Of a stretch of 64,000 nt of DNA, positions 29,422 through 37,440 are shown one piece after another. Origin of the DNA: Pseudomonas sp. R28(2017) (GTDB lineage: Bacteria; Pseudomonadota; Gammaproteobacteria; Pseudomonadales; Pseudomonadaceae); contig NZ_NEHW01000005.1 in NCBI RefSeq assembly GCF_002112505.1, forward strand, positions 124,001 to 188,000, given 5' to 3'. The position numbers and the translations under genes were made by a program. The notes beneath the pieces were generated by a model. That model was not told the DNA's origin and ran no database searches. It saw only the letters and a program-made list of their open reading frames with translations. Each line of letters opens with the position of its first letter. Position 1 is the stretch's first letter.

Positions 29422-30348
29422 CTAGGCCAAGGCATCGAAACGCCCCGCCAACCCCCGTTCGGCAAACTGCTCCACCACAAAGTCGATGAACGCCCGGGTC
29501 TTGCCCGGCAACAGTTTGTGCTCGGCGTAATACACGCTGATAGCCCCATCATCCACATACCAGTCCGGCAGCACCCGCTGCAGCTGCCCCGCCTCCAGGT
29601 AAGGCACGGCGAACGGCAAACTGACCAGGGCAATCCCCAACCCCTGCTGCGCCACCGCACACGCCGCATCCGAATCGCTCATGGTCATCGCTTGGCGCAA
29701 CTGCAACGGCTGCTGTTCCTGCCAGCGGCTGGTCAAGGGCCAGGAGCGCACCCGCCCGGTCTGTGGCGAGCGGATCAGAATCCCGTCATGGCGCTGCAAC
29801 ACCTGTGGCTCTTCGATGGCGGCATGCCGGCCCAGGTACGCGGGCGCCGCCACCAGCACCCGATGCGCCGGGGTCAGCTTGCGCGCCACCACCCCAAGCG
29901 GCAGCTCGAAACCGCCGCCAATGGCCGCATCGAAGCCCTGCCCGATCAGGTCGACCTGGCGGTTGTCGAAATGCCAGTCCGGGGTGATCGCCGGGTAGCG
30001 GCGCAAAAACTCACCCAGTAGCGGCAGCACGTACAGGCGGCCGAACACGGTGCCCATGCTCACCCGCAGCAGCCCGGCCGGCTGGCCCTCGGCGCTGGCC
30101 AGGTTGGCCACGGCGTACTGGATGGTCCGGAAGCTGTCACTCACCTCGCCGAGAAATCGCTGCCCCGCCTCGGTCAAGGTCAGCTTGCGCGTACTACGCT
30201 GGAACAGCCGCACACCGAGGCGCGCTTCCAGTTGGGCAACGTGCTTGCCCACCGCCGCCGGGGTGATGCTCAGGCGCCGGGCCGCCTCGGCGAAACTGCC
30301 CACCTCGGCGCTTCGGATGAAGCACTCGAGGGCGTTGAACGACTCCAT
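29422..30348 (-). CDS. LysR-family transcriptional regulator
   Basis: 308 residues. HTH at about 3-62 (ECFIRSAEVGSFAEAARRL, AAVGKHVAQLEARLGVRLF), effector domain of about 90-290 of the CrgA-like type (HFDNRQVDLIGQGFDAAIG). ATG at 30348 (MESFNALE) fits the family; MAME two codons earlier is possible. Divergent from an SDR gene, with a clear inverted repeat between them. Confidence 0.9.
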   Translation of the reverse strand: MESFNALECFIRSAEVGSFAEAARRLSITPAAVGKHVAQLEARLGVRLFQRSTRKLTLTEAGQRFLGEVSDSFRTIQYAVANLASAEGQPAGLLRVSMGTVFGRLYVLPLLGEFLRRYPAITPDWHFDNRQVDLIGQGFDAAIGGGFELPLGVVARKLTPAHRVLVAAPAYLGRHAAIEEPQVLQRHDGILIRSPQTGRVRSWPLTSRWQEQQPLQLRQAMTMSDSDAACAVAQQGLGIALVSLPFAVPYLEAGQLQRVLPDWYVDDGAISVYYAEHKLLPGKTRAFIDFVVEQFAERGLAGRFDALA

Positions 30349-30376
30349 GGCCATGATTGCCAACCAAAGGTTTACT

Positions 30377-30407
30377 CTGCTGATAGTGATTGCCATCTTA
30401 TCAGCAG
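30377..30407. promoter_or_regulatory. Likely LysR operator between LysR and SDR genes
   Basis: CTGCTGATA (30377-30385) and TATCAGCAG (30399-30407) are perfect 9-bp arms with centres 22 bp apart, two helical turns. It is 65 bp before the SDR start and 29 bp from the LysR start, where an autoregulating LysR protein usually binds. Confidence 0.6.
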
Positions 30408-30471
30408 GTAATCATCGGTCGATACTGCGTCCATCCAAGGCATCCGGCCTTGCTTCCAGCAGGAGATCAGC

Positions 30472-31221
30472 ATGTCCAAGCAACTTACCCTCGAAGGCAA
30501 AGTCGCCTTCGTCCAAGGCGGCTCGCGCGGTATCGGCGCGGCCATCGTGCGGCGCCTGGCCCGCGAAGGTGCACAGGTGGCCTTTACCTACGTCAGCTCC
30601 GCCGGCCCGGCCGAAGCGCTGGCCGAAGAGGTCAAGGCCGCTGGCGGCCAGGCCCTGGCCCTGCGCGCAGACAGCGCCGACGCCGCCGCCCTGCAACTGG
30701 CGGTGGACGATACCGTGAAGGCATTCGGCCGCCTCGATATCCTGGTCAACAACGCCGGCGTGCTGGCCGTGGCGCCGATCACCGAGTTCGACCTGGCCGA
30801 CTTCGATCGCACACTGGCGGTCAACGTGCGCAGCGTGTTCGTCGCCAGCCAGGCCGCCGCCCGCTACATGGGCCAGGGCGGGCGCATCATCAACATCGGC
30901 AGCACCAACGCCGAACGCATGCCGTTTGCCGGCGGCGCACCGTACGCCATGAGCAAGTCGGCGCTGGTCGGCCTGACCAAGGGCATGGCCCGTGACCTGG
31001 GACCACAGGGCATTACCGTGAACAACGTACAGCCGGGGCCGGTGGACACCGACATGAACCCGGCCAGTGGCGAGTTCGCCGAGAGCCTGATCCCGCTGAT
31101 GGCGATCGGGCGCTACGGGCAGGCGGATGAGATTGCCAGCTTCGTCGCCTACCTCGCCGGGCCTGAGGCTGGCTACATCACCGGCGCCAGCCTGACGGCC
31201 GATGGTGGCTTTGCCGCCTGA
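30472..31221 (+). CDS. SDR-family oxidoreductase (FabG-like)
   Basis: 249 residues, classical short-chain dehydrogenase. NAD(P) motif GGSRGIGA (about 16-23), NNAG (about 89-92), catalytic Ser in INIGSTNA and YAMSK (Tyr/Lys pair). The basic residue after beta-2 is absent, so coenzyme preference is open. AGGAG lies 7-8 bp before ATG. Followed after 49 bp by an MFS transporter, suggesting the pair handles one compound under the divergent LysR. Confidence 0.9.
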   Translation: MSKQLTLEGKVAFVQGGSRGIGAAIVRRLAREGAQVAFTYVSSAGPAEALAEEVKAAGGQALALRADSADAAALQLAVDDTVKAFGRLDILVNNAGVLAVAPITEFDLADFDRTLAVNVRSVFVASQAAARYMGQGGRIINIGSTNAERMPFAGGAPYAMSKSALVGLTKGMARDLGPQGITVNNVQPGPVDTDMNPASGEFAESLIPLMAIGRYGQADEIASFVAYLAGPEAGYITGASLTADGGFAA

Positions 31222-31225
31222 TAGA

Positions 31226-31246
31226 CTGGGGGCCTTGCGCCCCCAG
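31226..31246 (+). terminator. Hairpin between SDR and MFS genes
   Basis: CTGGGGGC-(5)-GCCCCCAG, 8-bp perfect stem just after the SDR stop. No T-run, so it may only lower read-through or protect the SDR mRNA. Confidence 0.45.
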
Positions 31247-31270
31247 ATTGCCATTGAACACGAGAGACAC

Positions 31271-32452
31271 ATGAGATCCCCAACGCTCAGCCGCGCGCTG
31301 ATCCTGCTGATGGCCACCGCCACCGGCCTGGCGGTGGCCAGCAACTACTACGCCCAACCGCTGCTGCACAGCATCGCCCAACAGTTCGGCCTGAGTACCG
31401 CCAGCGCCGGCAGCATCGTCATCGCCGCGCAGCTCAGCTATGGCGCCGGCCTGCTGTTGCTGGCGCCACTGGGTGACCTGTTCGAGCAGCGCCGGCTGAT
31501 CGTGGTGATGACCGCCATTTCCACCCTCGGCCTGGTCATCAGCGCCTGCGCCCCGAGCCTGCCCTGGTTGCTGCTAGGCACTGCGCTCACCGGCCTGTTC
31601 TCGGTGGTGGCGCAGATTCTCGTGCCAATGGCCGCCACCCTGAGCGAGCCGCATCAGCGCGGCCGCGCGGTGGGCACCTTGATGAGCGGGCTGCTGCTGG
31701 GCATCCTGCTGGCGCGCACCGCAGCCGGCTTCATGGCCGAGCTGGGCGGCTGGCGCAGCATCTATGTGCTGGCCGCGGTGCTGATGGCGCTGGCGGCACT
31801 GGCGCTGTACCGCAACCTGCCCGAGCACAACAGCCATGCCGGCTTGAAGTACCCGGCGCTGATCGGCTCGGTGTTCCGCCTGTTCATCGAAGAGCCGGTG
31901 CTGCGCCTGCGCTCACTGCTCGGCCTGCTGGCGTTCAGCCTGTTCGCACTGTTCTGGACACCGCTGGCATTTCTGCTGGCGCGCGAGCCCTACCACTACT
32001 CCGACGCCGCCATCGGGCTGTTCGGCCTGGCCGGCGCGGCCGGTGCACTGGCGGCCAACTGGGCCGGGCGCCTGGCCGACCGTGGCAAGGGCTCGCTGGG
32101 AACCACCGTCGGCCTGGTGGCGCTGCTGTTGTCGTGGGTCCCGCTGGGCTTTGCCGAACGCTCGCTGCTGGCCTTGCTGGTTGGCGTGCTGGTACTGGAC
32201 CTGGCCGTGCAGCTGGTGCACGTGAGCAACCAGAATGCGGTGATCGCCCTGCGACCTGAAGCACGTACGCGGCTGAATGCCGGCTACATCACCTGTTACT
32301 TCATCGGTGGTGCGCTAGGCTCGTTGCTGGGCACGCAGCTGTTCCAGCGGCAAGGGTGGATGGGCATCGTGGTGGCAGGCCTGGCGATCGGCACACTGGC
32401 CCTGGTGGTATGGGGCCTGGCGCTGCGCAAGGCAGCGGCGCAGCTAGCCTGA
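31271..32452 (+). CDS. MFS transporter
   Basis: 393 residues, 12 predicted membrane helices. MFS loop motif between TM2 and TM3 (APLGDLFEQRRLI, about 60-72) and PHQRGRAVGTLMSG before TM5. Resembles drug/metabolite exporters of the DHA1 type. Exports or imports an unknown solute, perhaps the SDR substrate or product. Inner membrane. Confidence 0.88.
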   Translation: MRSPTLSRALILLMATATGLAVASNYYAQPLLHSIAQQFGLSTASAGSIVIAAQLSYGAGLLLLAPLGDLFEQRRLIVVMTAISTLGLVISACAPSLPWLLLGTALTGLFSVVAQILVPMAATLSEPHQRGRAVGTLMSGLLLGILLARTAAGFMAELGGWRSIYVLAAVLMALAALALYRNLPEHNSHAGLKYPALIGSVFRLFIEEPVLRLRSLLGLLAFSLFALFWTPLAFLLAREPYHYSDAAIGLFGLAGAAGALAANWAGRLADRGKGSLGTTVGLVALLLSWVPLGFAERSLLALLVGVLVLDLAVQLVHVSNQNAVIALRPEARTRLNAGYITCYFIGGALGSLLGTQLFQRQGWMGIVVAGLAIGTLALVVWGLALRKAAAQLA

Positions 32453-32571
32453 AGCCATCATTGAGCGCGACAACCCGACGCATTACCCTCCGTCGCCTGG
32501 TCGTTGACTTGCCTGCCCCGGCGGCGCTCAGTAGGCGCTGGTCTAGGACCTTTCACTGACAGGACGAATCA

Positions 32572-32952
32572 ATGACAAGACTCACGGTGCAATCCGGCGA
32601 TTTCTTGCAAGGTGAAGGCGAGTTTCGCAATGGATCGCTCACACTCAAGACCCCGCGCAGCCCTTCACCCGGCGAACGCATTTCCCTTGCCCGCATCGCT
32701 GACCTGCGCCTGGCCAGCCTGGAGTCCAGCCGCAGCCTGGGCACCGCCCTCGGCTGGGGCGTGGCCGGGGCGCTGGTGGCGGGCCCGGTGGGCTTGCTGG
32801 CCGGGCTCTGGCTGGGCGGCAAAGAGGAAGAAGCCACCTTCCTGGCCACCTTCAAGGATGGCCGCAAACTGATGGCCATCACCGACGGCAAGACCTGGTC
32901 GAAAATCGACGACACCTGGCGCCAGCATCGCCGCCCGCCAACTGCCGATTGA
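32572..32952 (+). CDS. Small glycine-zipper protein of unknown function
   Basis: 126 residues, not recognised. ATG at 32572 with AGGAC upstream. A beta-rich first half, then a Gly/Ala-rich hydrophobic segment (LGWGVAGALVAGPVGLLAG, about 60-80) that looks like a glycine-zipper membrane insertion, then a charged tail. No signal peptide. Stands alone with its own weak terminator. Confidence 0.72.
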   Translation: MTRLTVQSGDFLQGEGEFRNGSLTLKTPRSPSPGERISLARIADLRLASLESSRSLGTALGWGVAGALVAGPVGLLAGLWLGGKEEEATFLATFKDGRKLMAITDGKTWSKIDDTWRQHRRPPTAD

Positions 32953-32966
32953 AGACCCGCAGGACT

Positions 32967-32995
32967 GGGGCCTGATAAGATAGCGCCCCTTTTTT
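32967..32995 (+). terminator. Putative terminator after the glycine-zipper gene
   Basis: GGGGC (32967-32971) and GCCCC (32985-32989) followed by six T; short stem, 13-nt loop. Confidence 0.45.
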
Positions 32996-33006
32996 CTGCC
33001 TGTTCC

Positions 33007-33100
33007 GGCCTCTTCGCGGGCAAGCCCGCTCCCATAGGTCATGCACTGTCATCAAGGGCAGTGCAGCCCATGTGGGAGCGGGCTTGCCCGCGAAAGGGCC
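33007..33100. repeat. REP pair 6 (just upstream of the TonB receptor)
   Basis: Inverted pair with GCACTG...CAGTGC in the loop. Ends only 33 bp before the receptor ATG, so it takes up the place where a promoter would normally be. Confidence 0.95.
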
Positions 33101-33132
33101 TGCGCGGTATCTGCCCCAAGGACGCTCCCTGC

Positions 33133-35268
33133 ATGCCCCTGCTTCGCCCTCACCTGCCCCTGAGCCTGCTCAGCCTGGGCCTGGCCCTGCACAGCCCCCA
33201 TGGCCTGGCCGAAGACAGCCTCGAACTGGCCCCGGTGCAAGTGTCCGATACCTACGGCGATGAGGGCTACCAGGTACGCGAGGCTTCAGTCGGCGGCTTC
33301 CAGCCCGCACCACTGCTCGACACCCCCGCCTCGGTCAGCGTATTCAGCCAGCAACTGCTGGAAGACCGCCAGGTCCGCCTGCTCAGCGAAGTGCTGCAAA
33401 GCGACGCTTCAGTGGGCGACAGCTATGCCCCGATCGGCTACTACGAAAACTTCAACGTGCGCGGCTTCGAACTCAACGCCGCCAGCAGCTACCGCATCAA
33501 CGGCCAGACCATCGCCGGTGAGCAGAACGTGGCGCTGGAGAACAAACAGCAGGTCGAGCTGCTCAAGGGCCTGTCCGGGCTGCAGAGCGGCGTATCGGAG
33601 CCAGGCGGGCTGATCAACTACGTGACCAAGCGCCCTGCCGACGTGCGCAGCGTGACGGTTTCGACCAACGCGCAAGGCGAGCGCTACCTGGCCACCGACC
33701 TCGGCGGCTGGTTCGGCAGCGAGCGCCAGTTCGGCCTGCGCGCCAACCTGGCCCACGAGGACATCCGTTCCTACGTCGACCATGCCGACGGCCGCCGCGA
33801 CTTCGCTTCGCTGGCCTTCGACTGGCAGATCAACCCCGATGCCACCTTGCAGCTGGATGCCGAGTACCAGCACCGCGAGCAGCGCTCCGTGCCGGGTTAC
33901 CAGCTGCTGGGCGGCAGCCAATTGCCCCATGGCATCGACCCGAGCGACCGCCTGGCCTACCAGCACTGGGCCAAGCCGGTGCAGAACGACGCACTGAACC
34001 TCGGCGGGCGCTTCGAGTACCGCTTCAACGAGGCCTGGACCGGCACCCTGAGCGCATCGCGCAGCCAGGTGGTGATCGATGACTACAGCGCGTTCGCCTG
34101 GGGCAGCGAGGGCGGCTGGCAGTCACACTTCAGCCCCAACGGCGACTACGACATCTACGACTTCCGCAGCCCCGACGATACCCGCCGCACCGATGAGGCC
34201 CAGGCCATGCTCAATGGCCATTTCGACGCACTGGGCGTGCAGCACGAGCTGACCGTGGGCAGCAGCGCCCAGCGCCGCACGCTCGATCAGCGCCCCTACT
34301 ACAACGAGCTGGTCGGCAGCGGCAACATTTATACCGGCGCACCGGCTGTGGCGCCATCGGGCAAGGCGGTCGGCGCCAGCGAAAAGCGCCTGGACAGCCG
34401 CCAGTACGGCCTGTTCGTCAGCGACCGCATCCGCTTCAACGCGCAATGGCAGACCGTGATTGGCGCCCGCGAAGTGCGCCTGGATGAAAAGACCTGGGAC
34501 GAGAACGGCGTGACTGGGCGCCATACCCGGCAATACCAGCTGCTGCCCAATGCCGCGCTGATCTACAAACCGCGCCCCGACACCACGGTGTACGCCAGCT
34601 ACGCCAAGGGGCTGTCGGCGGGCGGCACAGCGCCCTGGTATGCCAGCAACGCGGCAGAGATTCTCGCCCCCACCCTCTCGCACCAGCTGGAGCTCGGCAT
34701 CAAGCGTGACTGGCAAGGCATGAGCTTCAGCGCCGCGCTGTTCCAGATCCGCCAGGCGTACCAGTACGCGAAGCCGCAAGGCAGCGACTTCGTGTATGTC
34801 CAGCAGGGCCAGCAGAAGAACATCGGCCTGGAACTGGGCGCCAGCGGCTGGGCCACCTCGAACCTGCAGCTGCAGGCCAGCGCCGCGGCGATTCGCGCAC
34901 GGGTGCAGGACAGCGGCACTGACGCCTATGAAGGCCATCAGGCAATCAACGTGCCGCGGCTGCGCGCAGCCCTGCAGGCCGAGTACAGCCTGCCAGTGCC
35001 TGGCCTGGCACTGCTCGGTGGGGCGCGCTACAGCGCCAGCAAGTATGCAAGCCAGGCCGGCAACGTCGAGGTGGGTGGGTATACCGTGTTCGATCTCGGC
35101 AGCCGCTATCGCACGCGCATCGGCGGGTATGACACGACGCTGCGGCTGACCGTGGATAACGTCTTCGACAAGCGCTACTGGCGTGATGTGGGGGATTATC
35201 TGGGCGACAACTACCTGTTCCAGGGGGCGCCGCGGACGGCGCGGTTGTCGGCTTCCATCAGTTTCTGA
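33133..35268 (+). CDS. TonB-dependent outer-membrane receptor, siderophore type
   Basis: 711 residues. Signal peptide of about 25 residues (LPLSLLSLGLALHS to HGLA). Plug domain of about 35-170 with TPASVSVFSQQLLEDRQV and GGLINYVTKRP; then a 22-strand barrel ending in the aromatic RTARLSASISF. The FNVRGFELN and GLSGLQSGVSEPGG segments are typical of ferric-siderophore receptors. No Fur-box-like sequence was seen upstream and no sigma/anti-sigma pair adjoins; there is no N-terminal signalling extension. ATG at 33133 chosen because the longer frame starts inside a REP element. Confidence 0.9.
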   Translation: MPLLRPHLPLSLLSLGLALHSPHGLAEDSLELAPVQVSDTYGDEGYQVREASVGGFQPAPLLDTPASVSVFSQQLLEDRQVRLLSEVLQSDASVGDSYAPIGYYENFNVRGFELNAASSYRINGQTIAGEQNVALENKQQVELLKGLSGLQSGVSEPGGLINYVTKRPADVRSVTVSTNAQGERYLATDLGGWFGSERQFGLRANLAHEDIRSYVDHADGRRDFASLAFDWQINPDATLQLDAEYQHREQRSVPGYQLLGGSQLPHGIDPSDRLAYQHWAKPVQNDALNLGGRFEYRFNEAWTGTLSASRSQVVIDDYSAFAWGSEGGWQSHFSPNGDYDIYDFRSPDDTRRTDEAQAMLNGHFDALGVQHELTVGSSAQRRTLDQRPYYNELVGSGNIYTGAPAVAPSGKAVGASEKRLDSRQYGLFVSDRIRFNAQWQTVIGAREVRLDEKTWDENGVTGRHTRQYQLLPNAALIYKPRPDTTVYASYAKGLSAGGTAPWYASNAAEILAPTLSHQLELGIKRDWQGMSFSAALFQIRQAYQYAKPQGSDFVYVQQGQQKNIGLELGASGWATSNLQLQASAAAIRARVQDSGTDAYEGHQAINVPRLRAALQAEYSLPVPGLALLGGARYSASKYASQAGNVEVGGYTVFDLGSRYRTRIGGYDTTLRLTVDNVFDKRYWRDVGDYLGDNYLFQGAPRTARLSASISF

Positions 35269-35282
35269 CAGCTTCGTAGAAA

Positions 35283-35373
35283 CCCTGTGGGAGTGGGCAA
35301 GCCCGCGAAGCATGCGACGCGGTGGATGGCACGGGCTGCGCCCGTGTTCGCGGGCAAGCCCGCTCCCACAGGG
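35283..35373. repeat. REP pair 7 (reversed arrangement)
   Basis: Here the CCCTGTGGG arms point outward (CCCTGTGGGAG at left, CTCCCACAGGG at right), opposite to all other pairs in the window, where the GGCC/TTCG arms are outside. A second hairpin, CACGGGC-TGC-GCCCGTG, lies inside. Confidence 0.92.
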
Positions 35374-35465
35374 ATTGCGCCAGATTCTAGAAATCGAGCA
35401 AGACAGTTGCTTCCACAGGGTCCGCGCAAGGCTCAGAAATCTGGGCACAAACGTCCCAGAATGCA

Positions 35466-35499
35466 AAAAGCCCCCGAGCTTTTCAGCGCGGGGGCTTTT
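35466..35499. terminator. Terminator of tRNA-Ser (bidirectional form)
   Basis: AAAA-GCCCCCG-(12)-CGGGGGC-TTTT: 7-bp stem plus A/T ends. Lies 8 bp past the tRNA 3' end on the minus strand. Confidence 0.85.
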
Positions 35500-35506
35500 C
35501 AGAATG

Positions 35507-35596
35507 TGGCGGTGAAGAAGGGATTTGAACCCTTGATACGATTTCTCGTATACACACTTTCCAGGCGTGCTCCTTCGACCACTCGGACACTTCACC
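35507..35596 (-). tRNA. tRNA-Ser (GGA)
   Basis: 90 nt with encoded CCA and a long variable arm (TATACGAGAAATCGTATC region), as in class II tRNAs. Acceptor GGTGAAG pairs with CTTCACC; anticodon loop CTGGAAA holds GGA. Confidence 0.97.
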
Positions 35597-35634
35597 GTTT
35601 TCTCTTCAAGGCTTTCACCCCGTCGAGGCGCGCT

Positions 35635-35663
35635 AATTTAGTAGAAGAGCTTTTCTTTAGCAA
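35635..35663 (-). promoter_or_regulatory. Promoter of tRNA-Ser
   Basis: On the minus strand TTGCTA (35658-35663), 17-bp spacer, TAAATT (35635-35640) and GC-rich discriminator GCGCGCC, the same discriminator as the Glu/Gly operon promoter. Confidence 0.75.
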
Positions 35664-35886
35664 GCATTTTTTTCAAATTTTTCATGCATTTAAGCCAACC
35701 CACTGAAAACCCGAGGTTGCCAGGGCAATGCTGCCAATCTCGCCAGCGCTTTTACCCGCCGCAAACGCTCTGCCCTCGCCGTGCAAGGCATCGCGCCGCA
35801 GCGCTGACTGGCCGGTCAGCCTTGCTGCTTTACCTGGCCCGCCGTGCTGGGTAACGTCGTCGCCACGCCACCCTAAGGATTGCGCC

Positions 35887-36576
35887 ATGAGCGAGCTGAT
35901 TACCTACCACGCCGAAGACGGCATCGCCACCCTGACCCTGAACAACGGCAAGGTCAACGCCATCTCGCCGGATGTCATCACGGCCTTCAATGCCGCCCTC
36001 GACCGCGCCACGCAGGAGCGTGCCGTGGTGATCATCACCGGTCAGCCGGGCATTCTCTCCGGCGGTTACGACCTCAAGGTGATGACCTCCGGCCCCAAGG
36101 AAGCCGTGGCCCTGGTCACCGCCGGTTCCACCCTGGCCCGGCGCCTGCTGTCGCACCCGTTCCCGGTGATCGTCGCCTGCCCCGGCCATGCCGTGGCCAA
36201 GGGCGCCTTCCTGCTGCTGTCGGCCGACTACCGCATCGGCGTCGAAGGCCCGTACAAGATCGGCCTGAACGAAGTGCAGATCGGCATGACCATGCACCAC
36301 GCCGGCATCGAGCTGGCCCGCGACCGCCTGCGTCGCTCGGCCTTCCACCGCTCGGTGATCAACGCCGAGATGTTCGAGCCCAAGGATGCACTGGATGCCG
36401 GCTTCCTCGACAAGGTGGTGCCAGCCGAACAACTGCTGGACATCGCCAAGGGCGTTGCCGGTGAACTGAAGAAGCTGAACATGCTGGCGCACAAGAACAC
36501 CAAGCTGAAAGTGCGCAAAGGGCTGCTGGATGCCCTGGACGAAGCGATTCTGCTCGATCAGGGCCACATGGGCTGA
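35887..36576 (+). CDS. Crotonase-fold protein (enoyl-CoA hydratase/isomerase family)
   Basis: 229 residues, shorter than typical 257-residue enoyl-CoA hydratases. Oxyanion-hole segment TGQPGILSGGYDLKVM (about 50-65) and AVAKGAFLLLSADYRIG (about 102-118). The second catalytic Glu of hydratases is not obvious: EVQIGMTMHH occupies that region. It may be a hydratase, isomerase or thioesterase variant. ATG at 35887 has AAGGA upstream. Cytosolic. Confidence 0.82.
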   Translation: MSELITYHAEDGIATLTLNNGKVNAISPDVITAFNAALDRATQERAVVIITGQPGILSGGYDLKVMTSGPKEAVALVTAGSTLARRLLSHPFPVIVACPGHAVAKGAFLLLSADYRIGVEGPYKIGLNEVQIGMTMHHAGIELARDRLRRSAFHRSVINAEMFEPKDALDAGFLDKVVPAEQLLDIAKGVAGELKKLNMLAHKNTKLKVRKGLLDALDEAILLDQGHMG

Positions 36577-36583
36577 TTGCGCC

Positions 36584-36652
36584 GGCTCACACCAGGGTTT
36601 GCCCCGGCCAGTGCACAGCCGTACACTGCGCCGCGACTGTCTGGTGTGAGTC
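36584..36652 (+). promoter_or_regulatory. Long inverted repeat in the acyltransferase leader
   Basis: GGCTCACACCAG (36584-36595) pairs with CTGGTGTGAGTC (36641-36652), 12 bp with one G-T pair, and CAGTG/CACTG nest inside. The right arm ends 5 bp before the ATG and covers the only SD-like bases (GTGTGAG), so folding could hide the ribosome site. Confidence 0.45.
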
Positions 36653-36657
36653 GTACC

Positions 36658-37377
36658 ATGCTTTACTCCCTTCGCATGCTCCTGCTGGGGCTGCACTTTC
36701 TGCTGGTGGGCGCCGTCGGCCTGCTGATCGGCCTGCTGCGCCCCTTCAACCGCGACAACAGCCGCGTGTTCGCCCGCCTCTACAGCCTGCCGGCCACCTG
36801 GCTGATGCGCATCAAGGTCAAGGCCGAGGTCGGCCCGTTGTGGGACCAGCCGCCCGGCTGCGTGATCGTCGCCAATCACCAGTCCAACTTCGACCTGTTC
36901 ATCCTCGGCCATGTGGTGCCGCAACGCACTGTCGCCATCGGCAAGAAGAGCCTCGGCTGGATTCCGCTGTTCGGCCAGCTGTTCTGGCTCGGTGGCAATG
37001 TGCTGATCGACCGCAAGAACGCCTACCAGGCGCGCAAGGCCATGCAGACCACCACGCGCATCCTGCGTGACGACACCTCGATCTGGATCTTCCCGGAAGG
37101 CACGCGCAACCCGGCAGAACGGCTGCTGGCGTTCAAGAAAGGTGCGTTCCACATGGCCATCGAAGCCGGCGTGCCCATCGTGCCCGTGTGCGTCAGCCGC
37201 TATGCCCGGCGCCTGAGCCTGAACAGCTGGCGGCGGCGGACCGTGATCGTGCGCTCGCTGCCCCCGATCGCCACCAGTGGCCTCAGCCTGCAGGACCTGC
37301 CGGCGCTGATCGAGCAGTGCCATACCCAGATGCAGCAGTGCATCGACCATATGGAAGATGAACTCGCCCACCACTAG
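36658..37377 (+). CDS. 1-acyl-sn-glycerol-3-phosphate acyltransferase (PlsC family)
   Basis: 239 residues. N-terminal membrane helix (about 5-25), then acyltransferase motif I NHQSNFD (HX4D), motif II with VLIDR, motif III FPEGTRNP (about 148-155) and motif IV VPIVPVCVSR. Adds the second acyl chain in phospholipid synthesis, or remodels phospholipids; Pseudomonas has several paralogs, so which one this is stays open. Possible leader control by an RNA hairpin. Confidence 0.9.
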   Translation: MLYSLRMLLLGLHFLLVGAVGLLIGLLRPFNRDNSRVFARLYSLPATWLMRIKVKAEVGPLWDQPPGCVIVANHQSNFDLFILGHVVPQRTVAIGKKSLGWIPLFGQLFWLGGNVLIDRKNAYQARKAMQTTTRILRDDTSIWIFPEGTRNPAERLLAFKKGAFHMAIEAGVPIVPVCVSRYARRLSLNSWRRRTVIVRSLPPIATSGLSLQDLPALIEQCHTQMQQCIDHMEDELAHH

Positions 37378-37440
37378 GTTGCTCTGCGGCCAACTACAGC
37401 CCAAGCTGTAACCCGTGTGCAACCGAACAAGTGGATAACC

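Noticed and set aside
31226..31246. Full intrinsic terminator between SDR and MFS
   Set aside because: No T-run follows, so it is listed only as a hairpin with low confidence.
32953..33132. Fur box for the TonB receptor
   Set aside because: No sequence near the Fur consensus was found on reading both strands.
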